A stretch of DNA of 64,000 nt from Chlorocebus sabaeus (taxonomy: Eukaryota; Chordata; Mammalia; Primates; Cercopithecidae), in assembly GCF_047675955.1 (NCBI RefSeq), contig NC_132911.1, positions 21,474,565 through 21,538,564 of the forward strand, read 5' to 3'. The notes under the pieces are model-generated. The model was not told the DNA's origin and did not search any database. It was given only the letters and a program-made list of their open reading frames with translations. This document shows positions 1-12,013 of the stretch, piece after piece. Positions within the stretch are counted from its first letter, which is position 1, and each line of letters opens with the position of its first letter. The translations under genes were made by a program, and so were the position numbers.

Positions 1-499
1 TTTTTTGCTTTTTTCTGGCTTTTTGAGTGGGTTTCTTTGCCATGTGTTTCTCTGTCTCTCTCTGTCTCTCTCTGTCTCTTTGTCTCTCTCTCCCTTCCTC
101 CCTCCCTCCCTCCCCGCCTTTCCTCCCTCCCCGCCTTTCCTCCCTGCCTCCCTCCCCTCCTTTCCTCCCTGGGTGGACTCAAAGCTTTTTCACTTTTTAC
201 ATGTGATATATTACTTCAATGTCTTAAAACCTTATCAGCCTCTATTTTTGCTATGAACCAGGAACCTAGTTTCTTGGCAAAACAAACTTCCAAAGCTAAC
301 AAACTTCAAACTTCCAAAACAAACTTCCACTGCTAGAATGAAAATATGCCATTCTAGCATAGAAGAGATTGAATCAGAATATTTGAGAAGGAGTGTTTGT
401 TGAACAGTGAGAGGAAGAACTTGATGACACATGTGTGGAATCCTCATTAGACTGTTGCAGTTTTGTCTTCTATTTTAACATTTTTGCCTTCTACTACAG

Positions 500-588
500 C
501 GAACTCTAGTTGGCCTAGTAAGAGACCTGAGAGGGATCGCTTTCGCTTTCAATGCCAAGACCAGCTTCATGATGCTCTTTGAATGGAT
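500..588 (+). CDS. XPO7: XPO7 coding exon (first in window)
   Basis: The exon follows the acceptor ttctactacag and encodes [18 protein letters not shown] through FEW plus two bases of an Ile codon. The donor is gtatcctaac, a U12-like site. Reading on into the intron gives a stop within six codons. Confidence 0.93.
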
Positions 589-3202
589 GTATCCTAACTC
601 AAACTAGGAGCACACTGCAGCATGCCTTAACTGGAGTGTGATTGGGTGATGGGGTCCAGAGAGGGTGTGGGGGGAAGGGAGGGTAGTGAGGCGAAGAAGA
701 TGAAGAGTTACCCAGAAGGCCTATATATGCCCTGGAAGCCACCTTATGACAGACATAAGGTTGTCTGAGGTTAGAACATGAATGAGGTAGTCTCCCAGTT
801 TTTCTTTTGGATCTCAAATATAAATGCCTGCGGAACTATATACCACTGTAGGCCTGTTGGTTTTGCTATATTTAGAGAGATGTTTCAGTCTACTAAAAAA
901 AATTAAAAGGCCGGGCGCGGTGGCTCGCACCTGTAATCCCAGCACTTAGGGAGGCTGAGGTGGGCGGATCACGACGTCAGGAGATCAAGACCATCCTGGC
1001 TAAGATGGTGAAACCCCGTCTCTACTAAAAAATACAAAAAATTAGCCGGGCGTGGTGGCGTGCGCCTGTAGTCCTAGCTACTCGGGAGGCTGAGGCAGGA
1101 GAATGGCGTGAACCTGGGAGGCGGAGCTTGCAGTGAGCCGAGATCGCACCACTGCACTCCAGCCTGGGTGACAGAGCGAGACTCCGTCTCAGAAAACATA
1201 AAAATAAAAAAAAAAAATGATAAAAAACAACTTTTACAAATTAGGAAATCTGACTTTACTGACTTCATACCCTTATGCAGATTATTTCAAATCCAGTTGC
1301 CTCTTTAATAGCTATGTAAAGGAAATGAGCTGATCCCCTCTAATACCATAGAAGTGATGAAAGGATAAGTAACAATATGAAGTACATCATACTCTTCAGA
1401 AGAAGGGCACTTTGTAAACTAAAATGTATTATTAGATGCCTTTTACAGGTTAAAGAACGCAAAATCACTTTAGTATCTTCTGGTTAGAAAGACCCTAAGA
1501 TTAGCAAGCAAGAGACAGGAACTTAAAGAACTGTAATTTGACAAGTTTGTGCTTGGCTAGTGCTGAAAAACACTTTTAAATTCTGTACCTTTCTGGAATC
1601 AGAAATTTTTCCTTAGCTTCTCATTTACAGATATCCATCCTATATGCCAATTCTCCAACGGGCAATTGAGCTCTGGTACCATGATCCAGCCTGTACTACA
1701 CCTGTACTCAAGTTGATGGCTGAGTTAGTTCATAATAGGTAAGCAGGAGGCAGAGTTTGCAAGGGCACATCTGCCCTGTTATCTGAGAGAATTTGCTGTA
1801 TCTAGTGCTTTGGGCAGATTGTAGGAGATAATAAGATTCGCTGCTGCATTTTAAAATTTGAAAAGTTTTTGCGTTTTTGTTTGTTTGAAAGAATAGTATT
1901 CCTAACTACACAAAACCATAGTCAACTGCAGGAAATAAGTCACTTTTTTTTTTTTTGAGGTGGAGTCTTGCTCTGTCTCCCAGGCTGGAATACAGTGGCA
2001 CAATCTTGGCTCACTGCAAGCTCCGCCCCCTGGGTTCACTCCATTCTCCTGCGTCAGCCTCCCGAGTAGCTGGGACTATAGGTGCCCACCACCACGCCCG
2101 GCCGATTTTTGTATTTTTAGTAGAGACGGAGTTTCACCATGTTAGTCAGGATGGTCTCAATCTCCTGACCTCGTGATATGCCTGCCTCGGCCTCCCAAAG
2201 TGCTGGGATTACAGGCATGAGCCACCACACCCAGCCAGTAAGTCACTTTTAAAAAGTCTCCAGTGGGGCACGGTGGCTCATGCCTGTAATCCTAGCTCTT
2301 TGGGAGGCCAAGGTGGGCAGATTGCTTGAATGCAGTAGTTCTAGATCAGCCTGGGCAACATGGTGAAACTCACCTCTACAAAAAATTAGCTGGACATGGT
2401 AGCACACAACTGTAGTCCCAGCTACTCAGGAGGCTGAGATAGGAAGATCGCTTTAGCCTGGGAGGCAGAAGTTGCAGTGAGCCAAGATTATGCCATTACA
2501 CTCCAGCCTGGGTGACAGAACAAGACCTTGTCTCAAAATAAGTAAAATGAAAAGAATCTCCAGATGTCCATTCTGAGGAGAAGTAAATTTGGCAACCAAG
2601 ATTCTGATTTCCTGCCCACAGATACAAAAGTTAACATCTGGTAATGGTGTCTTGTCCATCACATTTCATGGTTAGAGACATTGAGAAGAATAGGTATTAG
2701 AATACCCTTCCTTAAGAAAGGTATTTATTAGAGAGGTTGTGGCAGGATCAATAAAAATTTGCTTTTAAAAAGTGAGAAAGAAGGCCGGCCGCGGTGGCTC
2801 ACGCCTGTAATCCCAGCACTTTGGGAGGCCAAGGCGGGCGGATCACGAGGTCAGGAGATCAAGACCACGGTGAAACCCCGTCTCTACTAAAAATACAAAA
2901 AATTAGCCAGGCGCGGTGGCAGGCGCCTGTAGTCCCAGCTACTCGCGAGGCTGAGGCAGGAGAATGGCGGGAACCCAGGAGATGGAGCTTGCAGTGAGCC
3001 GAGATCACGCCACTGCACTCCAGCCTGGGCGACAGAGCGAGACTCCATCTCAAAAAAAAAAAAAAAGTGAGAAAGATTTTCAAAACACCAAATTAAGGAT
3101 AGTGAAAAAGAAAAGTCTAGCATCTTAGCTTTCCTAGAATTTCAGGAATGGGCATTGGTCTCTGATGGCAGTCCTGAGAGAATTAATAAGGTCTTTATTT
3201 TT

Positions 3203-3246
<44 letters not shown>

Positions 3247-6200
3247 TTTTGAGATGGAGTTTCGCTCTTGTTGCCCAGGCTGAAGTGCAATGGCACTATC
3301 TTGGCTTACTGCAACTTACGCCTCGGGTTCAAGCAATTCTCCTGCCTCAGCCTCCCAAGTAGCTGGGGTTATAGGCATGCGCCACCACGCCCAGCTGATT
3401 TTGTGTTTTTAGTAGAAACGGGGTTTCTCCATGTTGGTCAGGCTGGTCTTGATCTCCCGACCTGAGGTGATCGCCCGTCTCGGCCTCCCAAAGTGCTGGG
3501 ATTACAGGCGTGAGCCACCACGCCCAGCAGAATTAATAAGTTTTAAAACTGCCTTACGGAGTAGGTAATACTTAAAGAGGCTATAACTTCCCAGGAGACC
3601 TATATTCAAGAGTTATTCTTTTATAAAATAGATACCTGAGAGCACTTACTCTTTGCCAAAACCTTTTTTTTTTTTTTGAGATGGAGTGTGACTCTGTCGC
3701 TCAGACTGGAGTGCAGTGGTGCGATCTCGGCTCACTGCAAGCTCCGCCTCCCGGGTTCACACCATTCTCCTGCCTCAGCCTCCTGAGTAACTGGGACTAC
3801 AAGCGCCCACCACCACACCTGGCTAATTTTTTTGTATTTGTAGTAGAGACGGGGTTTCACCATGTTAGCCAGGATGGTCTCGATCTCCTGACCTCGTGAT
3901 CCGCCCGCCTCGGTCTCCCAAAGTGCTGGGATTACAGGTGTGAGCCACCGTGGCCGGCCTCTTTGCCAAAACTTCTTAGCCACTATGCCAGACAAAATCT
4001 CTACCCTCTTTGATTTTACAAATGGTGGGGAAGACAGACAATAAAAATACGTATGAAAGATCTTTCCAGTGATGAAGGGCCATGAAACAAAATAAAACAA
4101 GGCACTAAAATAGAGGGGAATTGAAGGACAGGAGGGTCAGGGAAGACCTCTCAGAGAAGGTAATATTAACTAGAATCTAAATGACAAGAAAGATTCCAGT
4201 AGCCCTGCAAAGATAAGGAGTCTTCTAAACAGAAAACAACTGCAGGAGTCCTGAGATAGGACAAGCTTGTTGGGACTTGTGGCAGGAGCCTGGTTGGTGG
4301 GGGAGTCTGTGGGAGTGGGTCAGACCAGCGAGCGGAGCCAGATCATCTAGCACCTTTGCACAGCAGTGATGAGGAGTGGCATTCATTCTCGTTGCAGTGG
4401 GAAGCCGCTCGAGTGTTTTCAACAAGGGATTAAAATGGTCTCATTTAAGTTTTTGAAAGGCTACCATGTGAAGAATGGAACTGAAGGCAGATAAGAGTAG
4501 AAGCAGAGAGAATATAAGGGAAAGGTGGATTTGGGGTTATTTTAGAGTTAGATGTTGATGGATTCAGTGTGGGGGTGTAGGAAAGAGGAAGTAGGAAGGA
4601 CTCCTGGGCTTTTCAGGTCTTACCAACTTGAATCTAATAAAGCTCATCAAAACATAGAGCAGACAAAAGAGTCAGGAACTTAAAACCAAGATGGTTACAA
4701 ATGTTGGCCTTCTCTGTCTGACTTCTTTTGGACCGTTCCAAGTCCCTGTGCATCTTTTCTTCATATAAAATGGCAACAATGCTTTGGCCCCTCCCTCAGT
4801 TGCCACTGAAGCCGTAAAGGTGAAGGGCTCTGCGTTAGTATCAAGAGGCGGTGGGTAGAAAGTATACTTTAATCAAGGCCAGGCGCAGTGGCTCACGCCT
4901 GTAATCCCAGCACTTCGGGAGGCTGAGGTGGGCGGATCACAAGGTCAGGAGATGGAGACCATCCTGGTTAACACAGTGAAACCCCGTCTCTACTAAAAAT
5001 ACAAAAAATTAGCCAGGCGTGGTGGCTGGTGCCTATAGTCCCAGCTGCTTTGGAGGCTGAGGCAGAAGAATGTTGTGAACCCGAGAGGCGAAGCTTGCAG
5101 TGAGCTGAGATCGCGCCACTGCACTCTAGCCTGGGTGACAGAGCGAGACTCCGTCTCAAAAAAAAAGAAAATATACTTTAATCAAATAAGAATTTTCAAA
5201 TAGTAATTTTATCTGCTGCTGCATTTTTTTTCTTATAAATGTTTTTAATTTGAGCAGCAGAATCTGAATCTAGCATGTTGGTCTTCAAGGTAGAAGCTAC
5301 TTCATGGTTAAATGTCTATAACTTGGTTATTCTCATATTAGGATAGGCAATTGCTTATCTTAATGTAAATACAGGATCACCCAAAGTACTCAGATGAGAG
5401 CCTCAAGTACCCCAGTCTTCTAAGAAAACACCTCTGACTTTTTCTCCTTCTGTGCTCTCTGCTCAGATCCCAGCGACTCCAGTTTGATGTCTCTTCCCCC
5501 AATGGCATCTTACTCTTCCGAGAAACCAGCAAGATGATAACAATGTATGGTAAGTGCTTCAGATAATCATGCCTCTAGAAGTTAATTCCAGCTCAGTCAC
5601 CACACTGTAACCAGCATGTGGGTCTCCAGCCAGCCCTGGCAGGAGCCAGGACAGCATTCCTATTTATGCTAATACGTGTGCATTAGAGTGCCACCTGTCA
5701 CCAGGGACCTGCTGGAACTTGTATGCCTTTGGAGTAGGAAGGCTGAACTAAACGAGCGCTTCTAATGTGGTTGAATAACATATATGACATGTCTACTCAG
5801 GCAATCGCATCCTGACACTAGGAGAGGTCCCAAAGGATCAGGTCTATGCTCTGAAGCTCAAGGGCATCTCCATCTGCTTCTCCATGCTGAAGGCTGCTCT
5901 CAGTGGGAGTTACGTCAATTTTGGAGTCTTTCGTCTCTATGGAGATGATGCCCTGGACAATGCTCTGCAGACCTTCATCAAGCTGCTCCTCTCTATTCCC
6001 CACAGTGATCTCTTGGTAAGCCTTATGCTGCATTGCCAGAATCTTGTTCCTCATCACATTCAGCCTTTTTCACCTGAGACCATGATTAAACACTGCTCTT
6101 GAGAAACTATATAAGCTGGCTCCTTTTGCTGTAACTAAGTCTTCTGTTTTCCCAGCTGAAAGGAGCTAAGCTATTTAAGATCGTCTCCCTGCATGCTGGA

Positions 6201-7151
6201 GTGCATAGTGCCTAAGCTGATTTTCTTCCTCCTCTCCCACAGGATTACCCCAAGCTCAGCCAGTCTTATTATTCACTACTGGAAGTCCTGACCCAGGACC
6301 ATATGAACTTTATTGCAAGCCTGGAACCTCGTGTCATCATGTATATTCTCTCTTCCATTTCTGAAGGACTTACTGCACTTGGTAAGCACCTGGGTGGGGT
6401 GAGTTGGTAGCTTTGTTTTTTACCACTTAACTAAACAGAAAGAGAGAATCTTGCCCCAGTGTCCAAAAAGATCACTGCCTTGGGGGTTTGGCCATAACAA
6501 TAAAGTATATAATGCACAGCACATGCTCATCCAGCAGACATTCACTGATCGCCTCCTAAGTACAAGGCACTGTGGAAGCACTGAGGATACAGTAATTAAC
6601 AACATATAGTCCCGTCCTTAAGGGGCTTATCTGGTGGGTAGAACAGACACATGAGCAAACAACTGCCTGTTTACCATACTTAACCACTTAAACATTACAA
6701 TAGGGGTGAGTACAGAGTGCTACACAAGCCCTCAAGAATACCTAGACTCCTGGTTATGAGGAGGTCAGGATCAAGGAAGACTGGCTGGAAGACTTGGCAT
6801 CAAAGCATAAACCTAAAAGCTGGACAGGTGTTACTCTGGTTAGCCAGGGAAGGTTCCTAGCAGCAGAAACAGCAACCACTTGCACCTGTAGACGAAGGAA
6901 CCAGGAAATCCAGATGGCTGGCACACTAGTCCAGAGGAGTCAGGAATGAATTGAAGCTTTAGAGATAAACAGGAGCAAATCTGGAGATCTTGAGGGGGAT
7001 CCGCCCATAAGCGGTATCAGGCTGTTTGAATTCTATCCTGAGGGCCGTGGAGGCTGGGGAAAGGTTTCATGCAGCTAGCTCCATAAGTTTTTTCATCCTA
7101 GTCCATATGGCTCCTGTCAACCATTTTGTTTCTAGGCTACCTTCCAACAAT

Positions 7152-7203
<52 letters not shown>

Positions 7204-10200
7204 GAGACTGAGTCGCTCTGTTGCCCAGGCTGGAGTGCAGTGGCGAAATCTCGGCTCACTGCAACCTCTGCCTCCCGGGTTCACGCCATTCTCCTGCCTC
7301 AGCCTCCTGAGTAGTTGGGACTATAGGCACCCACCACCACACCTGGCTAATTTTTTTGTATTTTTAGTAGAGACGGGGTTTCACCATGTTAGCCAGGATG
7401 GTCTCGATCTCCTGACCTCGTGATCCGCCTGGCTCGGCCTCCCAAAGTACTGAGATTACAGGCATGAGGTACTGTGCCTGGCACAACAATCTTCTGTGTT
7501 CAGGGAATAAAACACATTTTTATATTAGGCTGAACAAAACATAAGTAGGAAGATTAAGTCAACTGCCAAATAGTGATGATATATTGCAAATACACATAGA
7601 CTGACTTTTGGATTATCAACTGTGGTGAATTATCCATGCCTCTGTGCCACTTTGATACACATTGACTTCCATCATTCTATCAGGGTACGTGGCCATACGT
7701 AGTACAGTCCAATCAAGGTATCAGCCCTTGTTTTGGAAGACTTTTTTTATATCTTATTAAAAATACAGGGACCTGGCTGGGCATGGTGGCTCACGCCTGT
7801 AATCCCAGCACTTTGGGAGGCTGAGGCAGGCAGATCACAAGGTCAGGAGTTCAAAACCAACCTGGCCAATATGGTGAAACCCTATCTCTACTAAAAATAC
7901 AGAAATTAGCTGGGCGTGGTGGCACATGCCTGTAGTCCCAGCTACTTTGGAGGCTGAGGCAGAAGAATCGCTTGAACCCAGGAGGTAGAGGTTGCAGTGA
8001 GCCAAGATCGTGCCACTGCACTCCAGCCTGGGCGACAGAACAAGACTCAGTCTCAAAAAAAAAAAAAAGAAAAGAAAAAGAAAGTAGAGGGACCTTTGCA
8101 TAAACCGTCAGTCCCGTAGGAATCAGAGACTTGTTTACTCTTTTAAGGGTTCAGCCCCTTAGTCCTTTGGCCTCACCTCATCAGAGTTCTGTCCACAGGT
8201 TGTGCTGTACTGTTGCCTTTGTAAAGATGCATAGTTGAGTCTGCAGCTCCCCCCAGAGATGCTTTGGAGATAAACAGATGATGCAGCACACCCTATTCTA
8301 ACAAACAATAAACATTCAGAGGCTACATCAATCTGGGTTTAATTACATCCCACTGGTAACTCAGAGCATAGGCTCATAAGCCAGGCTTCTTGGATTCTAA
8401 TCACAGCTCCTGCAGTTACTAGCAGTTGATCGTTAGGCCGATGCATAACCTCTCCTAATTCCAGTTTCCTCATGTGTAAAACAAAAAACCTACTTCCTGA
8501 ATTCTTGAGAGGATAAATTAGAGATAACACCTATAAGGTACTTAGAACAAAATCTGGCACAAAAGAAGCACTTGCTGAATCGAACTGTTTGTTATTTTGT
8601 GTGAGGCAGAAGACGTATGTACATCCACAACCCATTGAGCCAATAATTTCGGTATTTTTTATTACCACATACTCACTTTCAAACTTAGAAATTGAGCCCT
8701 GCTATACAGTGAGTGTGAGAGGTTAACACGAGTCATCTTGAGCAACTGCCTTGGCTGAATTGGCCACAGTACCCTAATGGATCTCACCCAAAGATAGTCC
8801 ATATTTGCTCAGGCCACCATCAGCAGCTCTGCCCTACCCCTGCCTTTCTTTCTTACAGACACCATGGTATGCACAGGCTGCTGCTCCTGCCTGGACCATA
8901 TTGTAACATACCTCTTCAAGCAGCTATCACGTAGCACCAAGAAGAGGACCACACCCCTGAACCAGGAGAGCGACCGCTTTCTGCACATCATGCAGCAGCA
9001 TCCAGAGATGATCCAGCAGGTAAGAAAGTGGAGGCATAGGAGGCAGTGATGGGGTGTCCCACAGAGGAAGGACCTCTGCAAGACAGGGGAGCCCACACAT
9101 GATTAATGTAACATCTCATCAGGTTCCTGCTGCTGAGATGAAGTCCGTGTCTTAAAGTTGCAGTGGATTTTGAGTTTGCCAGGTAATCACTGGATGTAGA
9201 AAAAACTCAGGTTCTGGATTATTATTATTCAGTGTCACAACGACCCCTGTGCCCTGGACCTATCTCATGAGCACTATCCTCTATCCGTGAAAATTACTTC
9301 GCTCACCTGCTGCTATAAATAGAGCAAGAGTTAGCAGCATCCAGCTTTCTAAAGGCCTGCGTTCCTGTTTACAAAACAGGAACAAGAATGTAAGACAGAA
9401 GGAAATAACTGGCCACAGAGAGATCAAACCATATGCTTGCTTTTATTTTATTTGTATGTGTCTTGAAGTAACTTACAGAAATACATGCTAGATGAAAATA
9501 GATAAGGAAATGGGATCAGTAACTATTGAGATTTTAGCCAGTATTACCTTTGTCCACACTGTTCTCTAAAGAAGCAGAGAAATAATTCAGAACTCCATCA
9601 CGTTCACAAAATGTCATAAAGCTGTCAACTCTGAGTACCTGGAAGGGATCATACAAGGTGGTTTTGCTTACTGTAATTTTGTTACGTGACCCCATCCCAT
9701 TCCCCACAAGTCGGGGTGACCTGGAAAGATCCATTTGTAAGTGAAGTAATCAAACCAATTTTAAGAATAAGAAAGGAAATGAGTATCTTAGAAGAAAAGG
9801 TAACCTTGAAATATAAGACTCAGATGAAGCTTCACAAACTATTTGTCTGATTTACCCTATACAGAAAAGGCCTTCAGCCTAATATACTCCTGTATTTGGA
9901 ATCTGTCGTTTTATCTTGGGTAGCAGTACATTAGGTCACTGCCTCAAATTCTCCATTTTCAGATGCTGTCCACGGTGCTGAACATCATCATCTTTGAAGA
10001 CTGTAGAAACCAGTGGTCTATGTCCCGACCACTACTTGGCTTGATATTGCTTAATGAAAAGGTGAGAGAGCCGGCTCCCTGGTGCCAACCCCAGAAGCAG
10101 TGGCAACCACGCACTTGCTATCACCAAGCACTGGGAGAAATGTGTATAGAAACACCCCACGGTGGTGAAACAGGGAAAATGGGTCATTTACTGAGCATGT

Positions 10201-11843
10201 CCCTTGCGATTCACATTTGTGCTTTCAATATCACATAATCACTTAACTGTTAGAAGTCAGCATGTGTGGTGGCTCACAGACACAGGATAAAGGAGTGTTT
10301 CCCCTAGGCAGTAAAAGAAACCTTTCAAGGAAATAATTTACCTGCGTATCAGAGGACCTAAAACCTAAGTTCCAGTTCTAGCTCTGCTATAAACAAGCCT
10401 TGAGATTCCAATAAAAGAAAGGTCTGGATCAGATGTCCCTTTTAAAGTACTTTACAATTTAAAAATTTTTTATTTTCTTAGTAGGATGAAGACATATTAT
10501 CCCGCAAGTGCTTGCCTGAAATTTTTTTTAAGTGTCCAATTTTAGTAGATACTCCATTCCTCCTTAGCGAAGAACATTCTTCAACCCTGCAGATGACAGA
10601 GGGCTAATCTGCTTTCCCCTGCTTCTCTTACCTTCTGTTCCACTCCTTGCCCCACAGTATTTTTCTGACCTAAGGAACAGTATCGTGAACAGCCAGCCAC
10701 CAGAGAAGCAGCAGGCCATGCACCTGTGTTTTGAGAACCTGATGGAAGGCATTGAGCGAAATCTTCTTACGAAAAACAGAGACAGGTGAGTATAGAGCGT
10801 CCTGCCTAGAAACCTCAATTGCTATTTTTCAAATCAACGAAACAGGCAGTTCCTTTAAAGTGTTTGTACATCTGTGTTTGGAGGCCATCTAAAGCAGTGC
10901 TATCCAATAGAAAAGGGAGCCATGTTAAACAGGCAAAATTCATTTTAATAATATATTTTATTTAACCCATTGTATCTAAAATACTGTATCAATGTGTAAT
11001 CAATATTTTAAAATTGTGGGTTTTCACATTCTTTTTGTACTACATTTTCACAATCCTGTGTGCTTTACATTTAACAGCATATGTCAGTTCATATATTTTC
11101 ATCAGAAATACTTGATCTGTATTTAGATTTCATAAATTTACAGTTGACAAAGTAGGTTCCTATAATACCCAGATTGTTTCAAACATACCTAGGGATTTTC
11201 CAATAACTGCATTGTGTATCTGGGCTTTGCAATTAATTTTTAAATTTTATTTAATTTTAATTAATTTAAAATAAGGCATTTTAATTTAAAATTAAGATGC
11301 AGTTGGGGAGCTGAATGTTAAATTGTATTTAATTTGGATTCATTTTCTCAGTCACACTGGCCATAATTTAGGGGCTCGGTAGCCGTATGCGGTTATCAGC
11401 TGCCCTAATGGACAGCACAGCACTACACCACCTGGTCTTGCTGCATTAAGAAATGAGATGGCTTCGTTGGCTTACTGCCCTCACATGTGAGGGCAACTTC
11501 CTACCTCTGTGAGATTTCTTTTGTGCTGCCATAAGCCCATGGTAGACCTCAGGGCCCCAGATTTGACCAGATCTCTAGGCCAACTTTCTCTTAGAGTCTT
11601 AAGACTGAAATTAACTGATCTTTGAAACAGAACCCATCAATTCATACATTCTACTTCCCATGGTTTAAAAAAAAAAAAACCTGTTAGGCAAATACCTCCC
11701 CCAACCCCCGCCACTCTCCTCCCCCAACCCACATGCATCCTCTCTGCAGGTTCACCCAGAACCTGTCAGCATTCCGTCGAGAAGTCAACGACTCGATGAA
11801 GAATTCCACTTATGGCGTGAATAGCAATGACATGATGAGCTGA
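500..11843 (+). CDS. XPO7: Exportin-7, C-terminal part (nine last coding exons)
   Basis: XPO7 (RanBP16) is a RanGTP-binding importin-beta-family receptor that carries cargo through nuclear pores; the family is built of tandem HEAT repeats. Nine exons join in frame: 500-588, 1631-1738, 5467-5549, 5801-6015, 6243-6381, 8859-9019, 9963-10061, 10658-10785 and 11750-11843. They total 1116 nt, or 371 residues plus TGA; the human protein has 1087 residues as I recall it, so this is about its last third. The translation starts [18 protein letters not shown] and ends [12 protein letters not shown], which I recognise as exportin-7. The helical, hydrophobic pattern fits C-terminal HEAT repeats. Upstream exons lie before the window. 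No frameshift or early stop is seen. The first intron in the window has U12-type signals; the others have ordinary GT-AG ends. Confidence 0.96.
589..598 (+). promoter_or_regulatory. XPO7: U12-type 5' splice site of the XPO7 intron 589-1630
   Basis: The intron begins GTATCCTAAC. The minor-spliceosome consensus is RTATCCTT, and seven of eight positions match. The usual U2 consensus GTRAGT fits poorly, since +4 to +6 are tcc. Confidence 0.75.
909..1217 (+). repeat. Alu (AluY-like), full length
   Basis: A full dimeric Alu from GGCCGGGCGCGGTGG to an A-rich tail. It lies inside the U12-type intron of XPO7. Confidence 0.95.
1609..1617 (+). promoter_or_regulatory. XPO7: U12-type branch site of the XPO7 intron
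   Basis: TTCCTTAGC lies about 13-15 nt before the acceptor AG at 1629-1630. It matches the U12 branch consensus TTCCTTRAY at eight of nine positions; the mismatch is G where the second A usually stands. Confidence 0.7.
1631..1738 (+). CDS. XPO7: XPO7 coding exon (second in window)
   Basis: Encodes [18 protein letters not shown] through MAELVHN and two bases of an Arg codon. The acceptor is cttctcatttacag and the donor gtaagc. Confidence 0.94.
1945..2236 (-). repeat. Alu, minus orientation
   Basis: Full-length Alu reading from a T run to CACCACACCCAGCC. It is flanked by a direct repeat like taagtcacttt, the target-site duplication. Confidence 0.95.
2262..2552 (+). repeat. Alu (older, AluJ/S-like)
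   Basis: A diverged dimeric Alu starting near GTGGGGCACGGTGGCTCATG and ending in an A-rich tail. It sits only about 26 bp from the preceding opposite-strand Alu. Confidence 0.9.
2783..3066 (+). repeat. Alu (AluY/S-like)
   Basis: Full-length Alu with poly(A) tail, flanked by copies of aaaaagtgagaaaga as target-site duplication. Confidence 0.95.
3198..3528 (-). repeat. Alu, minus orientation, with (TTTA)n tail
   Basis: The Alu body is about 3250-3528. Its tail has become a roughly 50-bp (TTTA)n microsatellite at 3198-3249. The repeat agaattaataag flanks it. Confidence 0.93.
3664..3959 (-). repeat. Alu, minus orientation
   Basis: Full-length Alu from a T run to GCCACCGTGGCCGGCC, flanked by ctttgccaaaac duplications. 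Confidence 0.95.
3985..4480. repeat. Old L2-like interspersed repeat
   Basis: Wording such as gacagacaataaaaatac, gaagacctctcagagaagg and a late agggattaaaatggtctcat resembles the 3' end of LINE L2 elements. The assignment is from memory of the family and is uncertain. Confidence 0.4.
4877..5170 (+). repeat. Alu, plus orientation
   Basis: Full-length Alu with a short A tail, flanked by tatactttaatcaa repeats. Confidence 0.95.
5467..5549 (+). CDS. XPO7: XPO7 coding exon (third in window)
   Basis: Encodes [20 protein letters not shown] through SKMITMY plus one base of Gly. The acceptor is ctctgctcag and the donor gtaagt. Confidence 0.95.
5801..6015 (+). CDS. XPO7: XPO7 coding exon (fourth in window)
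   Basis: Encodes [20 protein letters not shown] through [14 protein letters not shown]. The acceptor is catgtctactcag and the donor gtaagc; both joins keep the frame. Confidence 0.96.
6243..6381 (+). CDS. XPO7: XPO7 coding exon (fifth in window)
   Basis: Encodes [20 protein letters not shown] through [10 protein letters not shown] plus one base of Asp. The acceptor follows tcctcctctcccacag; the donor is gtaagc. Confidence 0.95.
6500..6665. repeat. L2-like interspersed repeat
   Basis: The stretch around ttcactgatcgcctcctaag, gcactgaggatacagtaatt and ggggcttatctggtgggtag resembles the common L2 3' end. Confidence 0.45.
7153..7482 (-). repeat. Alu, minus orientation, with 50-nt poly(T)
   Basis: An uninterrupted run of 50 T (7153-7202) leads into a full Alu body ending in a diverged GTGCCTGGC. 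A pure homopolymer this long suggests a fairly recent insertion or tail growth. Confidence 0.94.
7775..8084 (+). repeat. Alu, plus orientation
   Basis: Full-length Alu from GGCTGGGCATGGTGGC to an A-rich tail, with agggacct-type flanking duplication. Confidence 0.94.
8362..8590 (+). repeat. MIR-like SINE
   Basis: The sequence includes cataggctcataagccaggc, cacagctcctgcagttacta, cagtttcctcatgtgtaaaa and gcacttgctgaat, the typical order of blocks in an ancient MIR. Confidence 0.6.
8859..9019 (+). CDS. XPO7: XPO7 coding exon (sixth in window)
   Basis: Encodes [19 protein letters not shown] through [12 protein letters not shown], a cysteine-rich helix followed by a basic stretch. The acceptor follows tttctttcttacag; the donor is gtaaga. 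Confidence 0.95.
9963..10061 (+). CDS. XPO7: XPO7 coding exon (seventh in window)
   Basis: A 33-codon phase-0 exon encoding [18 protein letters not shown] through [10 protein letters not shown]. The acceptor follows ttctccattttcag; the donor is gtgaga. Its 99 nt could be skipped without shifting the frame. Confidence 0.95.
10658..10785 (+). CDS. XPO7: XPO7 coding exon (eighth in window)
   Basis: Encodes [19 protein letters not shown] through [11 protein letters not shown] plus two bases of Arg. The acceptor follows ccttgccccacag; the donor is gtgagt. Confidence 0.95.
10895..11420. repeat. hAT-type DNA transposon remnant (MER3/Blackjack-like)
   Basis: It begins CAGTGCTATCCAATAG and ends CCCTAATGGACAGCACAG. 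These are imperfect inverted ends, with AT-rich sequence between, including tttaattttaattaattt, as in MER3-type elements. The subfamily name is from memory. Confidence 0.55.
11750..11843 (+). CDS. XPO7: XPO7 last coding exon
   Basis: Encodes [20 protein letters not shown] and then [10 protein letters not shown] with TGA at 11841-11843. The acceptor follows a C-rich pyrimidine tract and catcctctctgcag. Confidence 0.96.
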
Positions 11844-12013
11844 CACCTCCTTGGACTCTACCTGTACAGAGCAGCGTCCCTTTGGTTTGGCCCAGAGGGG
11901 CGAACAATTGCAAGGGAGAGGGCCTGGCTGATCCTGGCTCTTTTCTCCAGGGGTGTGGGGAAAATGGCAAAGGTCAACTAGCTACATCCCCAGGGAATAG
12001 GGGTGTGAGTGCA

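Noticed and set aside
1955..2176. Many 60-100 codon frames reading [18 protein letters not shown] or similar
   Set aside because: These are translations of Alu repeats, found at almost every Alu in the window.
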